DNA of 5,849 nucleotides, taken from NCBI GenBank assembly GCA_014380825.1, contig JACMJD010000645.1:1-5849 (forward strand), in the 5' to 3' direction. Source of the stretch: Phycisphaerae bacterium (GTDB taxonomy: Bacteria; Planctomycetota; Phycisphaerae; Tepidisphaerales; Tepidisphaeraceae). This document shows positions 5,077 through 5,849 of this stretch, piece after piece. Position numbers and translations under genes: made by a program. A model generated the notes under the pieces. The model saw only the letters and a program-made list of their open reading frames with translations. It made no database searches and had not been told where the DNA came from. Every line of letters starts with the position of its first letter. The stretch's first letter is position 1.

Positions 5077-5849
5077 ATGCGACTAGCGACAGTCTACGAC
5101 AAGATCTCCAACGAACCGCGCCCGGTATTCGAATTACCAGGCGGGCAGCGGGTGGAGCTGCGCGAACTGTTTCGCGTGGAGTCGCCGTCGACGCTGCCAC
5201 CAGACGCCGCCGGCGCCGATGCCGCGGATGCGGAATTGGCCGAGGTTCCCTTGTACTTCACGGACCTGGCCAAGACGGTTGAGTTTCTCGATGACGTGAT
5301 AGACGCGGTGCGGCAGTGGTCGCGGCAGCAGTCAGAACATGCGGATGCTCAAGGTGAACCGCGCACGACGACGCGCGTCGATCAGATGCCGTTTCTCCCG
5401 CCCGTGCCGGTCGTGCGGAACTTCCGCGAGTTCGACGCGTTCGAGCAACACGCCAAGGCCTGGCGAGCGCGACACGATCTGAAACTTTCGCCCGCGTGGT
5501 ATGACGCGCCGTCGTTCGCCTTCGCGAACGGGGCCGCCCTGGTCGGACATGAGAACCCCGTTCACGCGCCCGCCGATTCGGACGAGCTGGACTACGGACT
5601 GCAAATCGCCGCGATCATCGGTCGCGGCGGGCGCGACATCCGCCCCGCCGATGCGTGGAAACACATCGCCGGCTTTACGATCGTCAACAGTTTTTCGGCG
5701 CGCGATGTCGAGCGGCGAGAGATCGCTATCGGCGTTGGTCGAGCCAAGTCGCGCGATTTCGCGACGGCGGTCGGACCGTATCTCGTCTCGCTGAATTCGC
5801 TTCGCGATCGAATCGATGCCGACGATCGCCTGCACCTGGCGATGCGAGC
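5077..5849 (+). CDS. Fumarylacetoacetate hydrolase-family protein with altered metal site (3' end outside window)
   Basis: 257 residues are visible from ATG 5077, 9 bp after the hpd stop, with no clear Shine-Dalgarno, suggesting translational coupling. From ~107 onward the protein follows the FAH fold: FLPPVPVVRNFREFDAFEQH (106-125), WYDAPSFAFANGAALVG (141-157), the core strand LDYGLQIAAIIG (171-182), HIAGFTIVNSFSARD (196-210) and RAKSRDFATAVGPYLVS (222-238). The family hydrolyses or decarboxylates beta-diketo acids, such as fumarylacetoacetate, using a divalent metal held by E-x-E and a later Asp. Here those positions are G174, Q176 and S205; the Q176-to-S205 spacing of 29 equals that between the second Glu and the Asp in FAHD1 and YisK as I recall them. 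The lysine of the usual GKDF is R226. Residues 40-105 are an acidic, Ala-rich, poorly recognisable stretch. Family call is solid, but fumarylacetoacetase activity should not be assumed. Confidence 0.85.
   Translation, partial: MRLATVYDKISNEPRPVFELPGGQRVELRELFRVESPSTLPPDAAGADAADAELAEVPLYFTDLAKTVEFLDDVIDAVRQWSRQQSEHADAQGEPRTTTRVDQMPFLPPVPVVRNFREFDAFEQHAKAWRARHDLKLSPAWYDAPSFAFANGAALVGHENPVHAPADSDELDYGLQIAAIIGRGGRDIRPADAWKHIAGFTIVNSFSARDVERREIAIGVGRAKSRDFATAVGPYLVSLNSLRDRIDADDRLHLAMR

Noticed and set aside
5332..5835. 167-aa minus-strand open frame opposite the FAH-like gene
   Set aside because: The plus-strand frame shows a conserved fold along its length. The antisense product is Arg/Asp/Val-rich shadow sequence.

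Overview
The window looks like ordinary chromosome from a moderately GC-rich bacterium and carries amino-acid catabolism genes on both strands. I would place it in the Planctomycetota (perhaps Phycisphaerae-like). The reasons are the PutA-type N-terminus without a ribbon-helix-helix domain, the weak use of Shine-Dalgarno sites, and the dispersed hairpin repeats in nearly every gap. One of those repeats has a GGGCGTCTCGCCC core that, when translated, gives spurious peptides of the 'GRDARAT / TGETPV' kind often annotated in such genomes. This taxonomic call is an inference from pattern, not from a marker gene.

Left half, minus strand, in transcription order: tdh (threonine 3-dehydrogenase, 2887-1802), kbl (2-amino-3-ketobutyrate CoA ligase, 1735-560) and the 5' part of a putA-like proline dehydrogenase / glutamate-semialdehyde dehydrogenase (470 to beyond position 1). 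Tdh and Kbl together turn threonine into glycine and acetyl-CoA; PutA turns proline into glutamate. The tdh-kbl and kbl-putA junctions are each filled by a hairpin of the same repeat family. The second hairpin is followed by a T-run directly before the putA start codon.

Centre: a 255-bp divergent region (2888-3142) separates tdh from a plus-strand XRE-cupin regulator (3143-3754). It holds two similar near-palindromes centred on TATA and 43 bp apart, each lying over a plausible -10 box, which suggests co-regulation of both directions by the regulator. A 108-bp element with terminal inverted repeats occupies the regulator's leader.

Right half, plus strand: after a 191-bp gap containing another inverted repeat come hpd (4-hydroxyphenylpyruvate dioxygenase, 3946-5067) and, 9 bp later, a fumarylacetoacetate-hydrolase-family gene that runs off the window (5077-5849). 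Together they suggest the tyrosine to homogentisate to fumarate/acetoacetate route, but no homogentisate dioxygenase is visible here.

The most unusual observation is that the FAH-like protein lacks all three acidic residues that bind the catalytic metal in its family (G174, Q176 and S205 stand where Glu, Glu and Asp are expected), and a nearby lysine position is Arg. It is therefore a candidate pseudoenzyme, or an enzyme with changed chemistry, inside a tyrosine-degradation operon. I saw no mobile-element transposase, CRISPR array, tRNA or rRNA, and no clear case for a wholly new multi-gene system.
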